Source: Luteolibacter rhizosphaerae
GTDB lineage: Bacteria; Verrucomicrobiota; Verrucomicrobiia; Verrucomicrobiales; Akkermansiaceae
Direction of reading: 5' to 3'
DNA length: 64,000 nucleotides
NCBI RefSeq assembly: GCF_025950095.1
Contig: NZ_JAPDDR010000006.1
Coordinates: 186,001 to 250,000 of the forward strand
Below, piece after piece: positions 1-8,100 of the stretch. Within the stretch, counting starts at the first letter, position 1, and the number at the start of each line of letters is the position of its first letter. The notes beneath the pieces were generated by a model, which was not told the DNA's origin, did no database searches, and saw only the letters and a program-made list of their open reading frames with translations. The position numbers and the translations under genes were made by a program.

Positions 1-765
1 CTCGATCTTGAAGGACTTCACCCCCGCCTTCACCAGATCGGGGATCATCTCCACTGCCGCCAGATCCTGCGGGCTCAGCAGGTAACGCACTTCGCCCATG
101 TCGCGGCGCGTCACCCCGTCCACCACCAGCTCATACGGCATCCGGCAGGCCTGCGCGCACTCACCGCGATTCGCCGATCTCTGACCGAGCGATTCGCTGG
201 TCAGGCATTGTCCGGAATAGGCCACGCACAGTGCCCCGTGCACGAAGACTTCCAGCGGTGTCGAGGGCACGCTACCGAAGCGCTCGATCTCCTTCACCGC
301 CAGCTCGCGGGCCAGCACCGCCCGCTCCATCGGGAAGATCGACTCGAGGAAACTTAGCCCCTCCGGCGAGGTGATCGTCATCTGCGTCGAGCCATGGAGC
401 TCCACGCCCGGCGCGATCTCCCGCGCCATCTTCGCCAGACCCAGATCCTGGATGATCAGCGCGTCCACCCCGGCTTCCGCAATCATGCGCAGTTGCCGTT
501 CCGCATCCTCTAGCTCGCCGGTGAAGATCAGCGTGTTCATCGCCACGAAGCCCTTCACCCCGTGCTTGTGCAGGAAGCTCATCAGCTCCGGCAGGTCCGC
601 TTCCGTGAAATTATCCGCCCGCAGCCGGGCGTTGAAGCGCGGCATCCCGAAGAAGATCGCATCCGCTCCCGCGGCCACGGCGGCGCGTGCGCAGTCCCAG
701 TTACCGGCAGGGCTGAGCAGTTCGGGCGTGTAGGAGGAATCCATGGGCGAGGGGACCGATGCCAT
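1..765 (-). CDS. Peptidase U32 family protein (partial, C-terminus beyond window)
   Basis: Minus-strand reading gives a protein starting near MDSSYTPELLSPAGNWD and running off the window edge after about 250 residues. The opening ELLSPAGNWD, followed by AAVAAGADAIFFG, and the later segment with a GQCLTS stretch and RGECAQACRMPY are hallmarks of the U32 family (YegQ/RlhA/TrhP type). Members of this family act in tRNA or rRNA hydroxylation or as collagenase-like peptidases, so the exact substrate is not assignable here. Two in-frame ATGs are possible, at 765 and 744; the upstream one has a purine-rich AAAGGGTG before it and is used here, but the homologous sequence begins at 744. It is divergent from the S4 gene at 866. 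Confidence 0.88.
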   Translation of the reverse strand, partial: MASVPSPMDSSYTPELLSPAGNWDCARAAVAAGADAIFFGMPRFNARLRADNFTEADLPELMSFLHKHGVKGFVAMNTLIFTGELEDAERQLRMIAEAGVDALIIQDLGLAKMAREIAPGVELHGSTQMTITSPEGLSFLESIFPMERAVLARELAVKEIERFGSVPSTPLEVFVHGALCVAYSGQCLTSESLGQRSANRGECAQACRMPYELVVDGVTRRDMGEVRYLLSPQDLAAVEMIPDLVKAGVKSFKIE

Positions 766-865
766 GGATTTCACCCTTTGGAAAGCCCTGCTAGCCCCGA
801 AAACCGCTCGACACCGACCGGCCCCGGCGCACCATTTCCCCGATGAATCCCTCCGCCGCCCTCGC

Positions 866-1255
866 ATGAGTGACCCCGTGCGCGTGGACAAATGGATGTG
901 GGCCGTGCGCCTCTTCAAGACCCGCGGCCTCGCGGCGAAGGCCTGCGAAACCGGCCGCGTGAAGGCCGGCGAGCGCATCCTCAAGTCATCCTCCGAACTC
1001 CGCGGCGGCGAACTCCTCGAGCTCCCTTTCCCCGAAGGCCCCGGCACCCGAACCGTCCGCGTCCTAGGCCTGATCGACAAGCGCGTCGGTGCCCCCGAGG
1101 CCCGCGCCGCCTGCGAGGAAATCACCGCGCCGGAAGTCCTCGAGATCCGCAAGCAATGGCTCGAAGGCCGCGCCCACCGCCTCATCGGCGATCAGGGCCG
1201 CCCGACGAAGAAGAACCGCCGCCAGATCGACGAGCACCGCGGCTTCTTCGAGTAA
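866..1255 (+). CDS. S4-domain RNA-binding protein (Hsp15-like)
   Basis: 129-residue protein. Residues about 5-52 form an S4 RNA-binding fold: RVDKWMWAVRLFKTR, then ACETGRVKAGERILKSS. This is the layout of Hsp15 (HslR), which binds the 50S subunit carrying a stalled nascent chain; the family role is known, the function here is inferred. The basic C-terminus (RPTKKNRRQIDEHR) also matches that family. An open frame extends upstream to 743, but homology starts at the ATG at 866, so this start is chosen. Gene divergent from the U32 gene and convergent with the repeat protein ending at 1318. Confidence 0.85.
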   Translation: MSDPVRVDKWMWAVRLFKTRGLAAKACETGRVKAGERILKSSSELRGGELLELPFPEGPGTRTVRVLGLIDKRVGAPEARAACEEITAPEVLEIRKQWLEGRAHRLIGDQGRPTKKNRRQIDEHRGFFE

Positions 1256-1260
1256 GCAAG

Positions 1261-1289
1261 AAAAAGACCGCCCGGATCGCTCCGGGCGG
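1261..1289 (-). terminator. Rho-independent terminator of the 1318-4440 gene
   Basis: The arms CCGCCCGGA and TCCGGGCGG around a TCGC loop give a 9-bp GC stem. The A-run at 1261-1265 becomes a U-tract on minus-strand RNA, so the hairpin terminates the leftward gene; on the plus strand there is no U-tract, so it would serve the S4 gene less well. Confidence 0.8.
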
Positions 1290-1317
1290 CCTCTCAAATA
1301 CGGGAATCAATCCGTCC

Positions 1318-4300
1318 TCAGGGAATGTTCACGCGCAGGCGCACGAACAAACGCGCATCCTCCGCCAGAGCCCGTGGGATCCGCACGGTCACTTGGTCGA
1401 TTCCTTCGCCAAAGCCGTCGTCCGTCTCGGTGATGATCACCGGGGTGGTCACCGGCTCACCCGGCTCCGCCGTCGTCCAGCCCGTCAGTTCGGAGCCATA
1501 CTCCACGAAGTGCTCGCTCTCCGCTGCCTCGTCTGTCCGGCGGAAGACGAAGTCCACGTAGCTCGCATTGCTGTTGTCGACCGTCGGCAGCAGCGCCGCC
1601 GAGTTGGAGTCCGGACCGCTCGGGTCGCCGCCGATCAGGAATTCGATCGCGTTCGAGATCCCGTCGCCATCGGCGTCCGCGGCACCCGAAGCCCCCGGGA
1701 TGCCGTTCAAGGCGGCCCAAGTCTGGTAAGGGTTTCCGCTCGAAGTCACCTTCAGCGTGCCGGAGCCGCTGAAGTGCACGTCATCCGGCACCGGAGCCGC
1801 GGAGGCCGAGGAACCGTAGATCCCCGCCGCCTGCGGCACGCCGTTGATCAGCAGCACCGAGACCGTGTCCTCTTCATTGTGCGGCAGGTCCAGCAGCGCG
1901 GCACCCGTGCCCGCGATCGAAACCGTCGAGCCGTCTGCGAGCGTGGGAGTTCCCAGCGAGAGCGTGCCCGCGCTCACCGTGGTGTTGCCGGTATACTGCG
2001 CGTCCGCCAGATACAGTGCCTGCGCACCGGTCTTGGTCAGGGAAGCGGTGCCCGTCACGGTGCCCATCAGGTCCATCAGGCCGTTGCCGGACTCCACGGT
2101 CGCATCGCCTTCCAGCGTCACGTTGCCGATCCAGGTGCCCTTGCCGCCGCCTTCATTGTAAAGCTTGGAGCCTGCTTCCAAGAAGACCGGCGTGGCGATC
2201 TGACGCGTGCCGTAAGTTCCGGCGCGCGCACCGTTCTTGATCCGCAGCGAGCCGGTCGCAGCACCCCAGGCATTGTCCGTGTTCTCCGCCCAGGCGAAAC
2301 CGTTCGCGATCACGAAGTTCACCGGCGTGCCGCTCGCATTCGCCCGGAAGCCCATGCCGTTCGTGCCCACCTTCGTCAGCGTGTGGCCGTTGCCGTTCAG
2401 CACGCCCGTGCCGGCGCTGTTGCCCACGTCAATACGTCCACCCGTGCCGCCGATCGCAGCATCGCCGCTCAGGGTCAGCACGCGGATGCCCGCGTTCTCC
2501 CCCGGTGCTCCCGCACCCGTGTTCGTGATCGCACCGGCACCATCCGGACCGCTGCCCGCGATCGTCCACTCGTAGGTCCGCCCCACGTTGTTCGGGAAGG
2601 CACCGTTCAGATCCACCTGAGCACCCGCTGCCACCGTCACGCCCGAGCTATTGCCCAGACCTTCCCAGTAGTTCGTGTACTTGATCCGGCCCGCGTTCAC
2701 CAGCACCGGACCGGTGAAGCTGTTCGTCTGGCCGCCCAGGTTCAGCGTGCCGCTGCCGTTCTTCGTCACCCCGGTCGGACCCGCGATCCCCGCGTTCGCG
2801 CCGGTCACCGTATATTCACTGGTGTGATCGAAGGTGATGCTGCCCGGGTAGAGTGTTCCCACCAGCGTCACCGTCTTCACCGCTGCGGCTTCGGTGAAGC
2901 TCACCTTGTCGCCGTTGAAGAAACTCGTTGCCGCGCCGTTGTCGAAGTTCAGGTCCGCATTCTGGGTCCAGTTCGCGTTCGCCGCGCCGGTCCAGGTCAA
3001 GGTACTGGGCGTGAAGTTCACCAGCACCTGCGAGTTCGCGCTGTCGTCAGTCGCCGTGCCGCCGCGCAGACCGCTCACCGTCAGGTTCGTCGCCGGACCC
3101 GTCAGCGTGTCGTAGGTGAAGGCCGTGAAGCTCGTCGCCGGGCTGGCCGGTGCGGCGCTTGCTACGAGATTCACCGTACCTGCGGAGATGTCCACCGTGC
3201 CCGCCACGTCCAGCACGCCCGCAGTCGCGCCGTTCACCGCGATGTTGGAGGTGTCCGCCAGCGTCACGTTGCCCGCGATCGTGCTCTCACCGCCCAGCGT
3301 TGCGCCTGCCGCCACCGTCACCGGGGCGTTCAGGCCGTTGTTTACGTTCAGGCGGCCCAGCGTCACTGTCACCGGTCCCGTCATCCCTGTCCCGGAGCCG
3401 TTCAGGTTCAACGTGCCGGTGAAGGCCGTGCCATCCGCATAGCCGATCTCCAGCGGCGCGCTACCGTTCAGAGCTCCATTGATCGTCCCCGTGATGTTGC
3501 TGTTCACCACCATCCGTGAGGCGCCCGTCAGGCTCACCGAGCCGCTCACCGTCGCCGCTCCTTCGAAACGGATTGCGCCGCGCTTCTCCGTGCCTTCGCT
3601 CCAACCCAGACCCTCGATCTGGAAGGACTGCCCGAAAGTCCCCGCCACGGCCAAGCAAGCCTGCGAGTTCGCGCCGTTCACGCGCACTAATCCGCTCGCC
3701 GCACCGTAGGAACCGGCATTCGTCGCGCGCAGGCGGCCGTTGTTGATCCAAGTGCCACCCGTGTAAGTGTTCGCCACCCCCGCCAGTCCCAGTGGCTCCG
3801 GTCCGGTCTTGACCAGTGTCAGCGGAGTCGTCCCGTCGAAGTCTTTGATGACCACCCCGTTGATCTGGTAGTCCGGTTGACCGCCGTTGGTCACCACCGT
3901 CAGTTGTCCGGAGGACGATGTGAGTGCTGCCGTCCCCGTCCCGGTCCCCGGCTTCACCCAGTGGCTGTTGCCGTGATACAGCAGGCCGCCGAGGGTCACA
4001 TCCGTCGTCGATCCGGGCAGGATCTGGAAGTCTCTCGTCGTCTCCAGAAGACCGAGAGTCAGATTCCCGGCGGTGGCCGATGCCGCATTGTTGTCGTAGT
4101 AAACGGATGTCGGCGTCACGGTCGCCAGGTTTGCCGTCCCCACTACCTTCTCCCCATTGGGGATCTCCACCACGTTCGCGCCGTCGTACTTCAGAAAGCT
4201 CCAGCGCGTGTGCGCCCAGCCCGGCAGCGGTCCCGTCGCCGGAGTTGCACTGTTGATCGTCGTCACGCCGATCGCTGCGTTCGTATTGGTCGAGTCGAAC

Positions 4301-4440
4301 CAAACACTATCGCCGGTCGCGACATTGATATTGCTCGTCGCCGTATCCACGATCTGTTCCGCGGCATGTGCCGTGGCGATCACAGTTAACACGGCGGCAC
4401 GCGTCAGGGATGCCCTGACGAAGGGGTTCATGATGTTCAT
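1318..4440 (-). CDS. Secreted autotransporter-associated beta-strand repeat protein (paralog 1)
   Basis: 1040 residues. Signal peptide about 1-26 (hydrophobic AAVLTVIATAHA, cleavage after AHA). The body is Gly/Asn/Thr-rich with repeats of the type VTKNGSGTLNLGG, VLVNAGRIKYT and LTKTGAQALYLAD, the passenger-associated beta-strand repeat (PF12951/TIGR02601), expected to form a parallel beta-helix. There is no outer-membrane beta-barrel, so it is not a classical autotransporter. The last ~130 residues carry a DADGDGISNAIEFLIGGDP calcium-binding-like motif, then FRRTDE and RIPRALA, ending FVRLRVNIP; this end is shared with the next two genes. Function inferred as surface or matrix protein. An in-frame ATG three codons downstream (4431) is an alternative start. 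The leader is A/C-rich with no Shine-Dalgarno. Confidence 0.85.
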   Translation of the reverse strand: MNIMNPFVRASLTRAAVLTVIATAHAAEQIVDTATSNINVATGDSVWFDSTNTNAAIGVTTINSATPATGPLPGWAHTRWSFLKYDGANVVEIPNGEKVVGTANLATVTPTSVYYDNNAASATAGNLTLGLLETTRDFQILPGSTTDVTLGGLLYHGNSHWVKPGTGTGTAALTSSSGQLTVVTNGGQPDYQINGVVIKDFDGTTPLTLVKTGPEPLGLAGVANTYTGGTWINNGRLRATNAGSYGAASGLVRVNGANSQACLAVAGTFGQSFQIEGLGWSEGTEKRGAIRFEGAATVSGSVSLTGASRMVVNSNITGTINGALNGSAPLEIGYADGTAFTGTLNLNGSGTGMTGPVTVTLGRLNVNNGLNAPVTVAAGATLGGESTIAGNVTLADTSNIAVNGATAGVLDVAGTVDISAGTVNLVASAAPASPATSFTAFTYDTLTGPATNLTVSGLRGGTATDDSANSQVLVNFTPSTLTWTGAANANWTQNADLNFDNGAATSFFNGDKVSFTEAAAVKTVTLVGTLYPGSITFDHTSEYTVTGANAGIAGPTGVTKNGSGTLNLGGQTNSFTGPVLVNAGRIKYTNYWEGLGNSSGVTVAAGAQVDLNGAFPNNVGRTYEWTIAGSGPDGAGAITNTGAGAPGENAGIRVLTLSGDAAIGGTGGRIDVGNSAGTGVLNGNGHTLTKVGTNGMGFRANASGTPVNFVIANGFAWAENTDNAWGAATGSLRIKNGARAGTYGTRQIATPVFLEAGSKLYNEGGGKGTWIGNVTLEGDATVESGNGLMDLMGTVTGTASLTKTGAQALYLADAQYTGNTTVSAGTLSLGTPTLADGSTVSIAGTGAALLDLPHNEEDTVSVLLINGVPQAAGIYGSSASAAPVPDDVHFSGSGTLKVTSSGNPYQTWAALNGIPGASGAADADGDGISNAIEFLIGGDPSGPDSNSAALLPTVDNSNASYVDFVFRRTDEAAESEHFVEYGSELTGWTTAEPGEPVTTPVIITETDDGFGEGIDQVTVRIPRALAEDARLFVRLRVNIP

Positions 4441-5047
4441 GGGTTGCTTGGGTAGCGCCTAGGTCGGGGGCGCGAGGGTTCATAAAACCGGCCTTGATAT
4501 ACTTGGTCCTTACCAAGTCCGGTCTGTCGAGACTGCGTGAATCTTCCCTCCACCGTCAAATCCCCAACAGGGTAGACCCGTGGCTGCCGCGCCCTCTCCT
4601 CGGTTGCTGCCACGGCCCGCCGCAAGAAGCACCGGAGCGCTGCGGCCTATCATGGAATGCCCGTCTCCACCTCAGGTCCAATGCCGTTAAGGACTCGTTC
4701 TTGAATCGGAGCCTGCATCGAGGCTCCTGCACATCGACCACGGATTGTACGGATTACACGGATGAAACTGTGTTGGGTTCACGAGAAGAGATGCCCGTTT
4801 GAAATCCCTCTGATCCTGTCTTTGAATCCGTCCAATCCCTTGAATCCGTATAATCCGCAGTAAACGGGATCTCCCCAGTCCTTAACGGCATTGACCTCAG
4901 GTCGGCGCGCTCGCCGCAATCGCATCCCCTAAACCTCTGCGTCCCTCCGCGACCTCTGCGCCTCCCCGGTAAAACGCCTCTCTCCTACCTCCCTTCTCTC
5001 TCTTTCCTCCTGTTCCCAAACCACCTTTCTCCCACGATCCGCCCCCC
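4441..5047. other. Non-coding gap between repeat-protein genes 1 and 2
   Basis: About 670 bases lie between the start of paralog 1 and the end of paralog 2. I see no credible gene; the short ORFs here have no protein-like composition. The first ~100 bases should hold the promoter of the leftward gene at 4440 (local TTGGTAAGGACCAAG palindrome around 4503-4517). The middle is the inverted-repeat element at 4669-4902. The 4910-5040 stretch is strongly pyrimidine-rich (cctctctcctacctccc-like), with no recognised function. Confidence 0.6.
4669..4902. repeat. Nested inverted-repeat intergenic element
   Basis: Left arm 4669-4695 (contains CAATGCCGTTAAGGACT) and right arm 4877-4902 are near-perfect inverted copies: about 25 of 27 positions, one mismatch and one indel. 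Inside are a GGAGCC/GGCTCC hairpin (4708-4727), a CCCGTTT/AAACGGG pair (4794-4800, 4863-4869), and opposing blocks of ACGGAT-type words (4738-4764 forward, 4822-4859 as ATCCGT). No ORF or transposase is inside. This architecture fits a non-autonomous, MITE-like or REP-like element; a related ACGGATT/AATCCGT pair lies at 35771-35841. Element class is inference. Confidence 0.65.
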
Positions 5048-5083
5048 AAAAAAAAGAGCCGCCCGGGTCCCCACCCGGGCGGC
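5048..5083 (-). terminator. Rho-independent terminator of the 5113-10365 gene
   Basis: Perfect 11-bp stem GCCGCCCGGGT / ACCCGGGCGGC (5058-5068, 5073-5083) with a CCCC loop. An eight-A run at 5048-5055 gives a U-tract on the minus-strand transcript. Nearly the same stem is used by the other two repeat-protein genes. Confidence 0.9.
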
Positions 5084-5112
5084 CATCAACCCAAACCTGA
5101 AACGTTATCGTA

Positions 5113-8100
5113 TCAGGGAATATCCACGGTCAAACGACCGAAGAGCTTGGTGCCGGGCGCGGCCAGCGCCCTCGGGATCCGGACCGTCACCCGGTCGATC
5201 CCCGCAGCATAGAAGTCATTGTCCGTCACGATCAGCACCGGCGTCGCCACCGGCTGCCCGGCCACCGCATTGGTCCATGCCGACAGACCCGTGCCATACT
5301 GCACGCGCGGGTTGTAGGCCAGGGACTCATCCGTCCGGCGGAAGGTGAAGTTCATGTAGGTCGCATCCATCGTGATTGTCGGCAGCAGCGCGGCCGAGTT
5401 CGAGTTCGGGCCGGAGGGATCGCCACCCAGCACGAATTCGATGCCGTTCACGATGCCGTCGCCGTCGGAGTCCACGTTGCCTCCCGCACCGGAGATCCCG
5501 TTCGCGGAGGTCCAGCTGCCGAAGGCATCGCCGGCACCGTTGCTCAGCAGCACCTGCTTCGCCGCGTCGTTATAGACCACCGAGTAGCCGGAGGGCAGAC
5601 CTGTCACCGTGGCGAAGTTGCCGGTGCGGGTGCCCGTGTAGCTGGCGATCACGTGGTTTGGTAGCGCCGGAGCGTTCAGCACGCTCACGTTCAGTGTTCC
5701 ACCCGTCAGGTTCAGATCACCGGTCACCACCAGCGTGTCCTCGTTGGCTCCGTCGATCTCGCAGGCGTAGGTTCCTGCCAGTGTCGTGCTGCCCGCGCCG
5801 AAGTTGCCTGCGGAAGCACCCGGGGCGATCGTGCCAGTGGCATCCACCGTCAGCGGACCCGCCACCGATCCCGTGCCGGAGAGCGTCCCGCCCGTCACCG
5901 TGGTGGTGCCGGTGTAGCCGTTCGCCGCATTCAGCACCAGCGTGCCGCTGCCGGTCTTCGTCAGGTTCGCCACGGCGCTCGCGTTATCCGCGGAGGAGTT
6001 CAGCAAGCGGGTCGCCACCGTCAGGTCGGCGGCCGCAGTGCCCGTCACATCCGCCACGTCGAAGGCGATCGTGCCCACCAGGTGATGGCCGAAGTTTCCG
6101 GCTGCGGTGATCAGCGATGGGGTCGTGCCCCCTGCCGTCACCGTGCCCTTGATCTCCAAGCCTTGATAACCGCCCGGCGCCGTCGTGCGCGAGTCGGTCA
6201 CCGTGCCCCCGTTCAGGAACAGCGGACCGGTCACGTTGTAGTTGTTCGTGGTCAGCGTCGCACCCGCGTTCACCGTGATCGAAGGCAGGTTGGCCAAGGC
6301 CACCGCTCCGTTGCCAAGGATGTTGTTGATGCCGAAGGCCAGCGTGCCGCCGGTATTCAGCGTGATCATCCGCGTTCCGTTCAGCGCACCCAGACCGGAG
6401 GTCAGGGTCGTGCCGTTGCCGGAGGCCGTCATGGTCACCGTGCCGCCGTCGATCGCGATGTTACCCGCCAGCGTACTGCCGCCGGTCGGGATCGTCAGCG
6501 AACCGGCGCCCACCTTGGTGTAGCTGCCCGCTCCGGCCATGATCGCCGGAATCGAAAGGTTCCCTGCGCCGCCGATCTGGTTGCCCGCACCGGTCACCAC
6601 CAGTTGCGAGATTGTCGCCGAGGCCGTCGCACCCGTGCCCGCGCCGGTCACGGTCACCGTCGGTGCCGTGGTGTAGCCGGTGCCCGCCGCCGTGGTCGTG
6701 ATCGAGCTCAGCGCACCGCCGGTCTGCACCGCCGTGGCGGTCGCACCCGTGCCGCCGCCGCCTGCGAAGGCGATCGTCGGGTTGGCGGTGTAGCCGGTGC
6801 CGGCGTCCACCACACGCACCCCGGCCAAGCCGTTGGAGAGCGTGCCCGTCGTCGTCAGGTTGCTGTTCGTCAGCGTGCCGCCGTTGTTCAGTGTCACCAC
6901 CTCGTTCACCGTCACACCCGCGATGTCCAGCGTTGCGCCGGCTGCCACCGTCGTGCCTGCCACGCTGGCGGCACCCAGGGCGTTGCCGAAGCCCAGCGCG
7001 CGGTCGGAACCGGCTTGCAGCGTGCCTGCATTGATGTTCGTCGCGCCGGTGTAGCTGTTCGCGCCGGTGAAGCGCAGCGTGCCGATGCCGGCCTTGTTGG
7101 TCGCACCGCCGCCGGTCACGTTGCTGCTCACCAGCATGTCCACCGCGGCGCTCGTCGTTACGTCTTCGATGTTCCAGTTGGTGGCGTTCTGGTTGGTCAC
7201 CGTCACCGTCATCGTGCTCGGCGCGGTGCCCGTCACCAGCCAGTTGCTCGCGGCGCTGGAGCGGATGTCCGACGTGCCGTTCACCGTGGCGCCGTTCAGG
7301 GTCAGATTGTTGAAGTACTGCTCTTGGTTGAGCGTCATCGTACCCCCGTTGATCGTGAAGGCCTCGGTGAAGGTGGCATTGTTACCTCCGAAGGCGTGCG
7401 CCGATCCTCCCGGAATCAGCAGCGTGGCTCCCGCGTTCACGGTCACTTGGCCCGCGCCCTCCATGCGGTTGGCATTGAAGCCGCCGCCCTGTGCGATCAC
7501 CGTGCCGCCGTCGATCACCAGGTTGGTCGGCAGCAGGCTCGATCCGGAGCCGAGCGTCATCACCCCCGTGCCCTTCTTCACCAGCGTGCCGGTGCTGCCG
7601 GCACTTGCCGGGCGGCTGTAGGTGAAGTTGTTGGAGCGGTTGAACTCCAGCGTCGTATCCGCTGCCACCGTGATCGGGCCGGTCTCGCCGATCGAGCCGG
7701 TCGTGCCGCCGTTCCCCACGATCAGCTTGCCCGCGTTCAGGTTCACCGTGCCGAACTTGTTGTCGTTCAGGATCGTCAGGTCGCCGGTGCTGTCCTTCGT
7801 CAGCGTCGGCGAGCCGATGATCGAACCGCTGCCCGCGAAGGTGTAAGCCTTCGTGCCGCTCACCGTGATCGCACCCGTGGCGAAGGTGCCGCTGATGTTG
7901 ATGTTCGCGGCGTTGTTGCCGGAGTCATCGAAGGTCACGCTATCATACTGGAAGAACTTCTGCGCTCCACCCCAGGTGGCGGCGGAGTCCACGTTCCAGT
8001 TGTTGCCCGTGCCATCGCCGGCCCAGGTCAGGTTGCCCGGGGTCGCGGTGCCCGTCACGTTCAGGCGCACTTCGTTGTCCACCGTGGTGTCCAGCGCGAA

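Noticed and set aside
892-3519. Long plus-strand ORF (875 codons) opposite the S4 and paralog 1 genes
   Set aside because: Its sequence is Arg/His/Pro-rich and reads like an antisense shadow of a GC-rich gene; the minus-strand protein has a signal peptide, domain structure and terminator.
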